A stretch of DNA of 64,000 nt from Chondromyces crocatus (GTDB lineage: Bacteria; Myxococcota_A; Polyangia; Polyangiales; Polyangiaceae), in the NCBI RefSeq assembly GCF_001189295.1, contig NZ_CP012159.1:7332525-7396524 (forward strand). Reading direction: 5' to 3'. The notes under the pieces are model-generated. The model made no database searches and was not told the origin of the DNA. It saw only the letters and a list, made by a program, of their open reading frames with translations. Every line of letters begins with the position of its first letter. Position 1 is the stretch's first letter. Position numbers and translations under genes: made by a program. Of the stretch, positions 7,940 through 17,075 are shown in pieces.

Positions 7940-9865
7940 ATGAAACCGCATGCGAGCCTCCTTGCTTTCGTCCTCGCGTCGGGCGCGAGCGTCGCCTGGG
8001 CGCAGGACGCCACGATCGCGGGTGCGGTCACGGCACCTTACCCGACGTTCCAGAACATCTCGCTGGAGTGGGCCGTGTCGGGAGACGCCAACGCGAACGG
8101 CGTCGTGTCCGTGCGCTACCGCGCGCAAGGTGAGGCGAACTTTCGCGAGGCGATGCCGCTCTTCCGGGTGCCCGCCGGCAGCAACGCGACCTTCTCCTGG
8201 GCGAACCGGCACGCCGGCAGCGTCTTCGGGCTACGGCCCGGGACGACCTACGAGATCGCGCTGACCCTCACGGACCCCGATGGCGGGGACGCGACGGAGA
8301 CGCTGAGCGTGACCACCCGCGCGCTGCCCGCCGCAGCACCGGGCGCGCCGGAGATCACCGTGACGCCAGCGTCGATCGGGGCGGCCCTCGCCGCTGCCAG
8401 CCCCGGCGACGTGCTGGTGCTGGGGGACGGGACCTACGGGCCGATCACCGTCACGCGGGATGGCGCCGAGGGTCAGCCGCTCGTGCTCCGGGCCGCGAAC
8501 CCCGGCGGCGCCATCGTCACGGGTGACGTGCGCATGGACGGGCGGTCCCACGTGCACATCGAGGGGCTCACGGTGCACGGGAAGGTGAAGTTCAACGACG
8601 CGGAGGCGATCGTGGTGCGAGGCTGCACCATCGAGACGACGGAGGACGGGATCGTCGCCTTCGCGAGCGGGGTGAAGAACGCGGCCATCCTCGACAACGT
8701 GATCACCGGCGCGACGGCGTGGACCGAGGCCGCCCTCGGCGAGAGCGGAGCCAACGTCGGCGAAGGGATCGCTCTCACCGGCCCGGGGAACGTCATCGCA
8801 TTCAACCGGGTGCGCGGCTTCCGGGATTGCGTGTCGCTGCTCGAAGGCGCCGAGGCCGTGAACCAGGTATCGGTCGATTTCTACGGCAACGACCTGGATG
8901 TGTGCGCCGACGACGCCATCGAGGCCGACTTCGCGATGGGGAACGTGCGGGTGTACCAGAACCGCATCACGCGGAGCTTCATGGGGGTGAGTTCGCAGCC
9001 GAGCCTGGGCGGGCCGACGTACTTCCTCCGGAACGTGATGTACGGGGTCGTCTACCAGGCCTTCAAGCTGCAACGCAGCTCGGTCGGCGACGTAGGGCTG
9101 CACAATACCGTGATCAAGTCGGGTGACGCATTCTCGGTGAACACGGGCGACGTGTTCTCGCGCGCCCTGTTCCGCAACAACCTGTTCCTCGGCGGCCCCG
9201 GCGCGGTGTACGCGGGGTACGACAGCGGTCCTGGGCGGGTGATGCAGCTCCCTTCGGCGGCCGCTTCGTGCTCGTTCGATTTCGACGGGTTCGGGGCCAT
9301 CGGTGCCGGCAGCTTCTCGGGGCGGGTGGGGTCGACGACGTTCGGGAGCCTCGCGGAGATGCAGGCGCGAACGACGGAGGTGCATGGGGTCGAGGTGGAC
9401 CTGGAGGCGTTCGAGGCGACGATCGCGTACCCGGCGGATCCCTTCGCGCTGCCGGCGACGCCGTCGTTTGCGCTGGCGGCGTCCGGCGGGGCCGTGGACG
9501 TGGGCGCAGTGCTGGCGAACGTGAACGATGGGTTCTCGGGGGCAGCGCCCGACCTGGGGGCGGTGGAGCTGGGGCAGGAGGAGGCGGTCTACGGGCCCGG
9601 CGGGAAGCTGGGTTCGAGCGGCGCGGGCGCAGGCGATGGCGCAGGCGGTGATGGTGGGGCGGGAGGGGGCTCAGGAGGCGGGGGGGCGATGGGCGCGGGG
9701 GGCCCAGGGGGAGACGGGGCGAGCAGCGCGGGGGAGGAGCGAGAAGGCAGCGAGGGGGGCTGCGGGTGCCGGGTGCCGCAGGGGGAGGAAGGTGGGGCGG
9801 GGCGCTGGGTGCTGGGCATGCTGGCGGCGCTCGGGGTGGCGCGGCGGCGGCGCGGGCGAGGATAG
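7940..9865 (+). CDS. Secreted right-handed beta-helix protein with MYXO-CTERM anchor
   Basis: A 641-residue exported protein. The signal peptide is about residues 1-22 (MKPHASLLAF...VAWA). A fibronectin-III-like domain follows at about 25-130 (SLEWAVSGDANANGVVSVRY...LRPGTTYEIALTLTDPDGG). A right-handed parallel beta-helix of the pectate-lyase/NosD type spans about 140-500 (IEGLTVHGKVKFNDAEAIVV, short repeated strands with Asn and Gly turns). Then comes a Gly/Ala linker and a C-terminal MYXO-CTERM signal: a Cys-containing motif (GGCGCRVPQ), a hydrophobic helix (WVLGMLAALGVA) and an Arg cluster (RRRRGRG). This signal directs myxobacterial proteins to the cell surface after processing. Beta-helix proteins often bind or cleave polysaccharide; no catalytic residues are assignable here. 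Glycine codons in the linker are strongly G-biased. Confidence 0.88.
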   Translation: MKPHASLLAFVLASGASVAWAQDATIAGAVTAPYPTFQNISLEWAVSGDANANGVVSVRYRAQGEANFREAMPLFRVPAGSNATFSWANRHAGSVFGLRPGTTYEIALTLTDPDGGDATETLSVTTRALPAAAPGAPEITVTPASIGAALAAASPGDVLVLGDGTYGPITVTRDGAEGQPLVLRAANPGGAIVTGDVRMDGRSHVHIEGLTVHGKVKFNDAEAIVVRGCTIETTEDGIVAFASGVKNAAILDNVITGATAWTEAALGESGANVGEGIALTGPGNVIAFNRVRGFRDCVSLLEGAEAVNQVSVDFYGNDLDVCADDAIEADFAMGNVRVYQNRITRSFMGVSSQPSLGGPTYFLRNVMYGVVYQAFKLQRSSVGDVGLHNTVIKSGDAFSVNTGDVFSRALFRNNLFLGGPGAVYAGYDSGPGRVMQLPSAAASCSFDFDGFGAIGAGSFSGRVGSTTFGSLAEMQARTTEVHGVEVDLEAFEATIAYPADPFALPATPSFALAASGGAVDVGAVLANVNDGFSGAAPDLGAVELGQEEAVYGPGGKLGSSGAGAGDGAGGDGGAGGGSGGGGAMGAGGPGGDGASSAGEEREGSEGGCGCRVPQGEEGGAGRWVLGMLAALGVARRRRGRG

Positions 9866-9968
9866 GCTGTACGAGCTTGCTGCGCGTCTCGATGGCTGTG
9901 ACGCGTTTCGGCAGAGAGAGGTTGCGCCGGCCCTTGCTCAGGCCGTTAGATTGCAGGTTCGCGCAACC

Positions 9969-11324
9969 ATGGTCTTACTCGAACCCCTGAAGCAACCCGA
10001 GGTCAGCCTCTACTGGACGGCGCGCCTCGCAGACGACTCGGACTTCAGCCCCGAGGATCCGCTCGCTCTGGACTATCTCGCGCAGCAGGTCGGGCTCTGG
10101 CTGTTCCCGACGCTGACCACGCGCACGAGCCGCGCACAGTACTACGCCGTCGTGCTCTACGGGCTGCACCTCGTGGAACGTACGATCGAGAAGCACGCGC
10201 TTCCTGCCGACGACAACACCCGTACGCAGCTCTTCGAGCAGTGGGAGCGCTTCTGGGCGCTCGCGCTCATGGAGTCGCTGGGTGGCGCCCTGGGGCGCGG
10301 CAATCCCGACACCATCCGCGGCGTCCGAGGTCTCAAGCGCGCCTGGTCGCCCGGGGATGCTCCCCTGCGGCTGGACTTTCCCCTCATCTCCCGTCAATCG
10401 GAGCTGGGCGCGCTTGGCGCTTACCTGAACTCCCTGCGAGACATTGGCCTCGTCATCGCCGGGACTCTTCGGCCATCCCCCGCAGCGCGCGCGATCCTGG
10501 AGGCTTTCTGGGACGAGCCCGATGCCAGTGCGCGTTCCAGCCGTTACGAAGCCTACGCACTCACCGCCCTCGATCCAACGCTGAAGAAGCGCGTCATCGA
10601 TCGCAAGTACACCGGCCTCACCCTGGCGGCGGTCGGAGAGCGCTCACGCTTGAGCTGCCTCGTGGGCCGACAGCGGACCGTTCAACAAACGCGGCTCTAC
10701 GACACCCTCTTCACCCGGGCGCGCGATCCGATCACCCTACCCTGCTCGGAGCTGATCCGTCGCGCTGCCAAGGACCAGGTCACGGATCCGGAGCAGGTCC
10801 TTGCAAACGCGCTCGCAGGAACCTGGGGATCCGTGGAAGCGACGCTCCGCGAGCATCTCGTCCTGGCCCTCACCTTCGGAAGAGCATTCCGCGAGATCCT
10901 GACGTGCTTCAATGCCGCGTACGGCGCTGCCACGGACAACGGATGGATGGCCTCACGCCGGCTCCTCGTGGGCGCCGCCTTCCCACCCGTCGCCCACGAC
11001 ACGCTGCGCAAGGCGTGCTCCGAACTCCTCGACTCACCGCTCGCCGCTCGCCTGAAGCAGCTCCCGGTGCACGGGGCGGCGTTCCTCTCGCTCGTGGCTC
11101 AGCTCCGCGACGCGCCTCGGGACCAGGCCCTCGTCCACCTCCTTTCGTACCACCTCCGTGTCCAGCAGGAGCGGGGCCACGGCGGAAGCTGGTTGCGAGA
11201 GGATGGCGACAAGGTCGTCGTCGTACGAACATCGTACACGGGTCACCTGGCGAACGTTGGCTTTCCGCCGCTGAAGATTCCGATCGTGCGCAGCTTGCTC
11301 ATCGACATGGGGAGGTGCTCGTGA
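9969..11324 (+). CDS. Uncharacterised protein resembling DUF6361, first gene of putative defence operon
   Basis: A 451-residue soluble protein. ATG 9969 is chosen because translation upstream overlaps the MYXO-CTERM coding region and loses protein character. No signal peptide, membrane span or catalytic motif is seen. Residues 45-70 (LWLFPTLTTRTSRAQYYAVV) recall the LFPGTSTIQTRARY-type motif that I remember from DUF6361 proteins, which are themselves found beside helicases and phospholipase-D-like proteins; the match is from memory and distant. The rest is mostly helical (RRLLVGAAFPPVAHDTLRKA). The stop overlaps the next start by 4 nt (GTGA at 11321-11324), so the gene is translationally coupled to the nuclease-like gene. 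It may be a recognition or adaptor subunit; that role is inferred from context only. Confidence 0.7.
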   Translation: MVLLEPLKQPEVSLYWTARLADDSDFSPEDPLALDYLAQQVGLWLFPTLTTRTSRAQYYAVVLYGLHLVERTIEKHALPADDNTRTQLFEQWERFWALALMESLGGALGRGNPDTIRGVRGLKRAWSPGDAPLRLDFPLISRQSELGALGAYLNSLRDIGLVIAGTLRPSPAARAILEAFWDEPDASARSSRYEAYALTALDPTLKKRVIDRKYTGLTLAAVGERSRLSCLVGRQRTVQQTRLYDTLFTRARDPITLPCSELIRRAAKDQVTDPEQVLANALAGTWGSVEATLREHLVLALTFGRAFREILTCFNAAYGAATDNGWMASRRLLVGAAFPPVAHDTLRKACSELLDSPLAARLKQLPVHGAAFLSLVAQLRDAPRDQALVHLLSYHLRVQQERGHGGSWLREDGDKVVVVRTSYTGHLANVGFPPLKIPIVRSLLIDMGRCS

Positions 11325-13489
11325 AGCTGAAACCAGCTCGTCCGCTCGAGCGACTCGCCCGTGACGAGGCCTGCCATGGGGCCGTGTTCTGCACGTACTC
11401 GTTTGATCCGTCGTTCTTCGACGAGCAGGTGCTGCCGGCACTCCTGCACCTTCACTCGGACCCGGCAGAGCAAGCCCTACGGTTCCGTGATGAAGCCATC
11501 CAGGCCCTCCAGCGCACACCCGTCACATGCATTGTCGACGGGGGCTGCGGTCCCGCTGGACAGCGGCTGCCGTACGACCGCCTGGAAGTTCACGGGCGCG
11601 TCTTCCACCCGAAGCTCGTGCTCCTTTTGTTCGGGAAGTTTGCACGGCTCCAGGTCGGCTCGGGCAACCTGACGCCAGGTGGCTATGGCGGCAACACCGA
11701 ACTCTTCTTCGTGCGCGACCTGCATTACGAGGCTCCCGAAGAAGCGACCATCCTGCATGAAGTGAACGAGTTCCTGGGTCAGGTCGCCACCATCGTGCAG
11801 TCTCGGGGGACACAGCTCGACAGGATCCGTGAGGATCTGACGCGTCGCCTCGGGCCAAAGCAGCAGAGCTCGGATCGCCCTGCCTTCGTGTTCTTGCACT
11901 CGATGCGCGCCCCCATCCTGGACCAGTTCCTCGACCTCGTGCCCCGCGAGGCCCGCGTCACGCGCGTGGGCGTCATGGCACCGTTCTTCGAGGCGGACGA
12001 CGCCGACGCGATGAGCATCGATGAACTCAGATCCGTGCTCAAATCACTGACGACAGCGCGCCCAGGAGACCCGCCGAGACTGGACATCGGACTGCTCTGG
12101 GACGACGCACCGAATGCATCGACGCCACCGACGCCGCTCAGCCTGACGCAAGGGTGCAACCAGCTCTGGCGGATCCATCGAGGGTCCGACGAGGAGGTCA
12201 CGGTTGACTACCTGACGCTGCTCGCGGTCACGACAGCACAGGTCCAGATCGAAGATCGGCACGGAGAAAGCCGCCGTCGCCCTCGCCAGGAACTCGAAGA
12301 AGCCCTCGAAGAGGGCAAGGCCAGGCCCGTCCAGGGGCTTGCGGCCTATGCACCACGCCGGATCCTGGAGCTGATCGAAGAGCATGGATCCCATGTCCAT
12401 ATCTGGCTACATCCGGCGAGCCGGCTCGAAGAGGGCGTTCCCGTTCACCGCCCCCTGCATGCCAAGCTCATCACGCTCACCGTCAAGCACCGCCGGAAGG
12501 AACTCACCTACGTCCTCGTCGGCTCGCCGAACGCCTCGCGGCGTGCGCTGCTTCAGACTGCAGCGGACGGCGGAAACGTCGAGATCGCCGCGGCGTTCAT
12601 GCTGGAAGGAGCGCTCGCTCTCCACGACTTCGCGCCAGAGCTGGTCCATGGCCGCCGGGAGACGATCAAGCTGACCGACCGCCATTTCCCCCCGACCATG
12701 CCGAACCTCGCCGCGTGGATCGAGTCCGCCATTCATGACGCGGCCGAGCAGCGGCTCGACGTGACGTGGGCCCGGAGAGGCCCTGCGCCACTGGGGCCGT
12801 TTCAACTGCGCTACGCCAAGAAGACGCTCCTGTCCGGAGACCGCCCTCCTTCTGGCACGACCACGGTCGAAGGCTTCACGCTGCAGGGTTCAAACTGCGA
12901 ACTCGTGCTCACGGCACATGAGCAAGAGTTCATGGTCCCCATCCACGTCCTCGACCTGGCCATGCTCCCGACGAACCCCGCGCTCGTCGAGCTGGAGCTG
13001 CGCGAGCTGCTCGCCTTGCTGGGGCACCGCCTCGGAGCCGAACGACTGGCCACCCTGAAGAACACCCCAGGCGGCGTCAGCATGAGCGTGGTTCTGGAGA
13101 CGATCTTCGGCGAGGGATTCGGACCCGTGGACGTGTTCAAGGCCTGGTGGGGGCTGGAACGCGAGCTTGCGGACGAGACCCTCTCTGTCGCTGCCTTCCG
13201 CCTCCTCCTGGTCAGCCCGGTCAGCGCAGGGGCGGTATGGGACCGGATGCTGAAGGCGAGAGACACCCCCGGCGGCCTCACCCGTGACGAGACGTGGTTC
13301 TATGGCGCCGAGCTGCTCCACGTTCTCACCCGGACGCCGATCCCCGAAGACGCCTCTGCACCGAAGAAGAGGGAGATTCTCGACGAATTCACCAGCAAGC
13401 TCCGTGCAGATCTCGCTGAACTCCGGCCCGGGAACAAGGGACGTCCCTGGGTCAAAGACATCTTGAAACACTACGGTGTGACGACATGA
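11321..13489 (+). CDS. Phospholipase-D-like protein with two HKD motifs (putative nuclease subunit)
   Basis: A 722-residue protein. The GTG start at 11321 is fixed by a strong ribosome site (GGGGAGG, 11309-11315, 5-nt spacing) and the GTGA overlap with the gene before. Two phospholipase-D half-sites are visible: HPK at 96-98 with GSGN at 113-116, and HAK at 380-382 with GSPN at 401-404. Together they form the usual H-x-K...G-S-x-N pair that makes one active site. PLD-fold proteins in bacterial operons with helicases usually act as DNA nucleases (for example DrmC of DISARM or restriction enzymes of the BfiI type). The roughly 300-residue C-terminus has no recognised domain. The stop overlaps the helicase start (ATGA). 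No signal peptide, so it should be cytoplasmic. Confidence 0.85.
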   Translation: MKLKPARPLERLARDEACHGAVFCTYSFDPSFFDEQVLPALLHLHSDPAEQALRFRDEAIQALQRTPVTCIVDGGCGPAGQRLPYDRLEVHGRVFHPKLVLLLFGKFARLQVGSGNLTPGGYGGNTELFFVRDLHYEAPEEATILHEVNEFLGQVATIVQSRGTQLDRIREDLTRRLGPKQQSSDRPAFVFLHSMRAPILDQFLDLVPREARVTRVGVMAPFFEADDADAMSIDELRSVLKSLTTARPGDPPRLDIGLLWDDAPNASTPPTPLSLTQGCNQLWRIHRGSDEEVTVDYLTLLAVTTAQVQIEDRHGESRRRPRQELEEALEEGKARPVQGLAAYAPRRILELIEEHGSHVHIWLHPASRLEEGVPVHRPLHAKLITLTVKHRRKELTYVLVGSPNASRRALLQTAADGGNVEIAAAFMLEGALALHDFAPELVHGRRETIKLTDRHFPPTMPNLAAWIESAIHDAAEQRLDVTWARRGPAPLGPFQLRYAKKTLLSGDRPPSGTTTVEGFTLQGSNCELVLTAHEQEFMVPIHVLDLAMLPTNPALVELELRELLALLGHRLGAERLATLKNTPGGVSMSVVLETIFGEGFGPVDVFKAWWGLERELADETLSVAAFRLLLVSPVSAGAVWDRMLKARDTPGGLTRDETWFYGAELLHVLTRTPIPEDASAPKKREILDEFTSKLRADLAELRPGNKGRPWVKDILKHYGVTT

Positions 13490-16428
13490 AAGCGCGGGAT
13501 GTTGCGTGGCTGCGTGGATTCCTTCATCTCGATGCGCGCGCCCTGGCGGACGGCATCCCCCCGCGAGACATCGAACGCCAGGAGCAGACGGTGCTCCGCG
13601 CACTCGAACTCTTCGACGAGCGACCAGGCGTCGTGCTCGCCGACGAAGTCGGGATGGGCAAGACCTTCGAGGCCATCGGGGTGGCCGCCGCAATGCGGCA
13701 CATGAACGGTGACAGCCGGATCGTCGTCCTCACCCCTGGCCCTGATCTGAACACCAAATGGGAGAAAGAGTTTCAGAAGTTCGGGGAAGGCCGGTCCCCC
13801 ATGTACGCCTTCGGCGACCAGATCGCTGCCGTCCGGACCCTTAACGATTTCGTCACGACGCTTCGCCAGAAGCACGTGGTCATTGCGCCGATCACCATCT
13901 TCAACACCGGAAAGGGCGGAAAAGAGCAGGCGTATTTGCTGTCGCTCTACTGCTTCTGGAAGAAGCTGCACTGGAATACGACCAACGCCATTCTGCGCAG
14001 GTACAATGGTGGAAAGCAGCCGCGTGTCGACGTCTCAAAGTCACACTTCCTCGAATTCGCCACACTGGAGGAGATCGAACCGCACCTGGACGCAGCATTC
14101 GGTGGGCGGAGCGAGGAGGAGGTCATCGAGGGAGGTCCCCTGGTCGCGCTCGACACACTCCACCAAGCCGAAGGCGACGAGGTATTCGGTCGCCATGAGC
14201 TGGTGCGCAGGGCGCTCAACCTGGCACGATTCCGCCTCGTCCGCGCCTTGATGCCGGACGTGGATCTCTTGATCCTCGATGAGGCGCACAAGCTGAAGAA
14301 CGCTCACACGGTGCGCTCCGCAGCGGTGACCGCGACGTTCCGGAAAAAGTACCGGAAGGCGCTCTTCCTGACGGCGACTCCCTTCCAGCTCGACATCACG
14401 GAGCTACGCCAGGTGCTCGCGCTTTTCTCGATGGCCATCGGGGCACCGGCCGATTTGCTCTTCGGCGCTGATGCCTTCTTCGAGGACATCCGTGCCTATC
14501 AGCATGCTTACAACGCCTTCGAGGCATTCTGGAGGGCTCTCGATCCAGGGTTGGTGGCCGAGTTCGGCGAGCTCTTCGAGCGCGATCCCACGCTCACGTC
14601 GGAAGTCGACGAGCCCTCGCTGCGCGCCGTGGCAGGTGCAGCGCGCGAGCTTCTCCGGCTCAAGCGGGAGAAGATCGAGCCCGGTTTCCGCACCTGGATG
14701 ATCCGGAGTATCCAGGATGACAAACGTCGCTACCGCTCGCACCGACGCGCGCCCTGCCTGCCCGAAGGCGAGAGCGTGCTGCCCTTTCTGATCTACGAGC
14801 GGTTCATTGCCGAGCTGTTCCGGCAGAAGGCACGGACGCACAAGGCCGCCGTCCAGATCAACATGGTCTCATCCTACGGCGCAGCGCGAGAAGGCGAGCT
14901 GCTGGCCGACTCGGTGCGGAAGGATCTCCCGCCCTCCGCCGAGGACTATCGCAAGCTCCTCCGTAGCGTGCTCGACAAGCTGGGTGCGCGGCCCAGTGAT
15001 CATCCCAAGCTGAACTTCGTCATGACGGATGCGCTGGAGGCCGCCGAGCGTGGAGATAAGACGCTGGTGTTCTGCACGCGCGTGGAGACGCTCTCCGATC
15101 TCGCCAGCGAGCTGAAGGAGGCCTGGATGGAGCGTCTGCTGGAGCGATGGCGAGTTGCCTATCCAGGAGCGACCCGCGACGACATCTTCGATACCACCAC
15201 TCGCGATAAAGATACCCGCGGCCGCCATGCGCGCATCCGGACTCGTTTCCACGACCCTCAGGACGCACTTTACCTGGCGCTGCGCGAGCGCTACTTGCAA
15301 TCACTTCTGACCATGGGCCCCTGGGCCGAGGATCATCTCGACGAGATTATCGAACTCGCCAACGAGCGGCGATCGCAGCTGCGCACAACGAAGACGCGGG
15401 CCTCACGGCTCGATTATGGTCACCTCAAACGATGCGTGGAACAGGCTGCAGCCACCCTGTGGCGTACACACTGCCCCACCGAAGGGGCCGATTATGAACA
15501 CCAGCTCGACGTGCTGACCTCGCCCGATTTCCTCACCCTCGGGCTCGACCTCGAACTCGACGATCTGGAGAACGACGAGCGCGGCAGGGAGTGCCCCACG
15601 TGGGAGATCGGCCACGACGCTGCGCGGCTCGTCGTCCAGCACCGGCCCCATCTCTGGGGCTATCTGAGCAGCGCTCTTTATGGCCTGAACCGCAAAATTC
15701 GGGTAGGCGTCGTCGAGCGGCTTGCTCGTCTTCTGACGCATCGAGAGGTCCCATTCCTCGCGGATCTGCTCGGCGCAGCTCGGGCCAGCGGTCTGGAGGT
15801 CGAGAACCTAAAATCCCGCGAGCTTCTGGATTTCGTCGATGCCTTCTGGCGCACCCCAGCGGGAAAGCCCTGGGTCCAGAGACTGCGTGACTTCTTGCAC
15901 TATTTCCAGTCTCGCAATGAGAGCCAGCAACGAGACATCCTCGAAGGACCCATCGCCACGGGTGCGCTCGTCCGACACACCAGGGACGGGGAAAGCCGCG
16001 AGCGGCTGCGCGAAGCGTTCAATACGCCGCTCTATCCCATGATCCTCGTCGCCAACGAGGTGATGCAGGAGGGGCTCGACCTCCATCGCCACTGTCGACG
16101 GATTGTGCACCACGATCTGGCGTGGAATCCGGCTCAGCTCGAGCAGCGCGTGGGACGCGTCGATCGCATCGGCTCACTGACCACGAAGCTGCTGGCGCGA
16201 GACCCGAGCACGAAGCTCGACATTCTCTACCCCCTCGTGCACCGCACCATCGACGAGCGGCTGTTTCGCACGGTGAAGAGCCGGGAGAAGTGGCTCGAGT
16301 TCCTGCTAGGTGCCAGGCCCGATTTCTCGGAGTACACGCTGGGCGATGAGGAGCCCTCTCCGTTGCCCGAGCGGCTCGCGAGCGAGCTGCGGATCGACCT
16401 CAAGCCTCGGGCCGAAACTCCATCGTGA
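13486..16428 (+). CDS. SNF2/DEAH-type helicase-translocase
   Basis: A 980-residue superfamily 2 ATPase overlapping the PLD-like gene by 4 nt. Motif I is DEVGMGKT (residues 53-60, Lys59), motif II DEAH (265-268) inside LLILDEAHKLKN, and motif III LTATP (295-299). In the second RecA lobe, motif IV/V lies around TLVFCTRVETLSDLASEL and EVMQEGLDLHRHC, and motif VI is EQRVGRVDRIG (886-896). The DEVGMGKT and QRVGRVDRIG combination is typical of RapA/HepA-like SNF2 enzymes and of the SNF2 subunits of phage-defence systems. It has a long insert between the lobes (about 560-780). It likely translocates on double-stranded DNA and loads or positions the PLD nuclease. No methyltransferase gene accompanies it. 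Confidence 0.9.
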   Translation: MKARDVAWLRGFLHLDARALADGIPPRDIERQEQTVLRALELFDERPGVVLADEVGMGKTFEAIGVAAAMRHMNGDSRIVVLTPGPDLNTKWEKEFQKFGEGRSPMYAFGDQIAAVRTLNDFVTTLRQKHVVIAPITIFNTGKGGKEQAYLLSLYCFWKKLHWNTTNAILRRYNGGKQPRVDVSKSHFLEFATLEEIEPHLDAAFGGRSEEEVIEGGPLVALDTLHQAEGDEVFGRHELVRRALNLARFRLVRALMPDVDLLILDEAHKLKNAHTVRSAAVTATFRKKYRKALFLTATPFQLDITELRQVLALFSMAIGAPADLLFGADAFFEDIRAYQHAYNAFEAFWRALDPGLVAEFGELFERDPTLTSEVDEPSLRAVAGAARELLRLKREKIEPGFRTWMIRSIQDDKRRYRSHRRAPCLPEGESVLPFLIYERFIAELFRQKARTHKAAVQINMVSSYGAAREGELLADSVRKDLPPSAEDYRKLLRSVLDKLGARPSDHPKLNFVMTDALEAAERGDKTLVFCTRVETLSDLASELKEAWMERLLERWRVAYPGATRDDIFDTTTRDKDTRGRHARIRTRFHDPQDALYLALRERYLQSLLTMGPWAEDHLDEIIELANERRSQLRTTKTRASRLDYGHLKRCVEQAAATLWRTHCPTEGADYEHQLDVLTSPDFLTLGLDLELDDLENDERGRECPTWEIGHDAARLVVQHRPHLWGYLSSALYGLNRKIRVGVVERLARLLTHREVPFLADLLGAARASGLEVENLKSRELLDFVDAFWRTPAGKPWVQRLRDFLHYFQSRNESQQRDILEGPIATGALVRHTRDGESRERLREAFNTPLYPMILVANEVMQEGLDLHRHCRRIVHHDLAWNPAQLEQRVGRVDRIGSLTTKLLARDPSTKLDILYPLVHRTIDERLFRTVKSREKWLEFLLGARPDFSEYTLGDEEPSPLPERLASELRIDLKPRAETPS

Positions 16429-16482
16429 CGGCAGGTGGGATGCGATGGTGGCATTTCACCAGCAGGATCTGTCCAGACCAGG

Positions 16483-16956
16483 CTACTCCTCGATCTCGAC
16501 TCCGCGCTTCTCCAGCGCCTCCTTCACCGACTCGTTCTTCTCCCCCTCGCTCGCGAACGACACATCCACTCGCTTCAGCTTCTTGCAGCCGAGGAGCGGC
16601 GTGTAATCGATCCCACCCTCACCGATCATCGCAATCGGCGCGAACACCTCCAGGTTGATCAGGTGCTCGATCCCGTCGAGGGAGGTGATGTCGAACAGGT
16701 CATCCTCCCCATCCCACACGCTCACCGCGTGCATGTAGGCGAGATCTCCCCCGTCCGGTACGAGGGACGTGATCGTGGCGAGCAGGTCGGGAGGGATCTC
16801 GAGCTTCTCGTAGAACGCCATGACCTCCTGGATGGCCTTGTAGTCCTCCGCCGACTCGGCGTGCGCGTCGTGGAGCGCCTCGGCTTCCTCGACGAAGTGA
16901 CCGTCCTCCATGAGGGCGGAGATCACGCTCAGCTTGAAGTTGAGATCCTTGAACAT
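16483..16956 (-). CDS. Small LRR-like protein (DUF6892-like), function unknown
   Basis: A 157-residue acidic soluble protein, convergent to the helicase gene. The N-terminus (MFKDLNFKLSVISALMEDGH) and C-terminus (KRVDVSFASEGEKNESVKEA, then LEKRGVEIEE) resemble a family I recall as DUF6892. The middle has leucine-rich-repeat spacing (FDITSLDGIEHLINLEVF, YTPLLGCKKL). Proteins of this type are small cytoplasmic proteins, some found near polymorphic toxins, where an immunity role is suspected. Here no toxin is adjacent (the toxin-like gene is over 5 kb away), so I do not assign a function. The ribosome site is weak. Confidence 0.7.
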   Translation of the reverse strand: MFKDLNFKLSVISALMEDGHFVEEAEALHDAHAESAEDYKAIQEVMAFYEKLEIPPDLLATITSLVPDGGDLAYMHAVSVWDGEDDLFDITSLDGIEHLINLEVFAPIAMIGEGGIDYTPLLGCKKLKRVDVSFASEGEKNESVKEALEKRGVEIEE

Positions 16957-17075
16957 TCGCCGAGCTTACGCTCGAACGCACCGGCGCCGTCAGGGCTCCC
17001 GTGCGGCTTGTGGTTCCCCTGGTCCACGCACCAGGAGTACCCTCGCGTGGGGCCCCGGGGCGGGAGGAGGATCCA

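Noticed and set aside
9528-9968. N-terminal extension of the first defence-operon protein
   Set aside because: The frame is open but overlaps the MYXO-CTERM coding region and translates to Arg/Gly/Trp-rich shadow sequence; ATG 9969 begins the protein-like part.
10241-11320. N-terminal extension of the PLD-like protein
   Set aside because: It lies in another frame of the upstream gene and has shadow composition; the ribosome site and GTGA overlap fix the start at 11321.
9969-16428. Complete DISARM or restriction-modification system
   Set aside because: No DUF1998 (DrmB), no DrmA-type helicase and no methyltransferase are present in or beside the operon.
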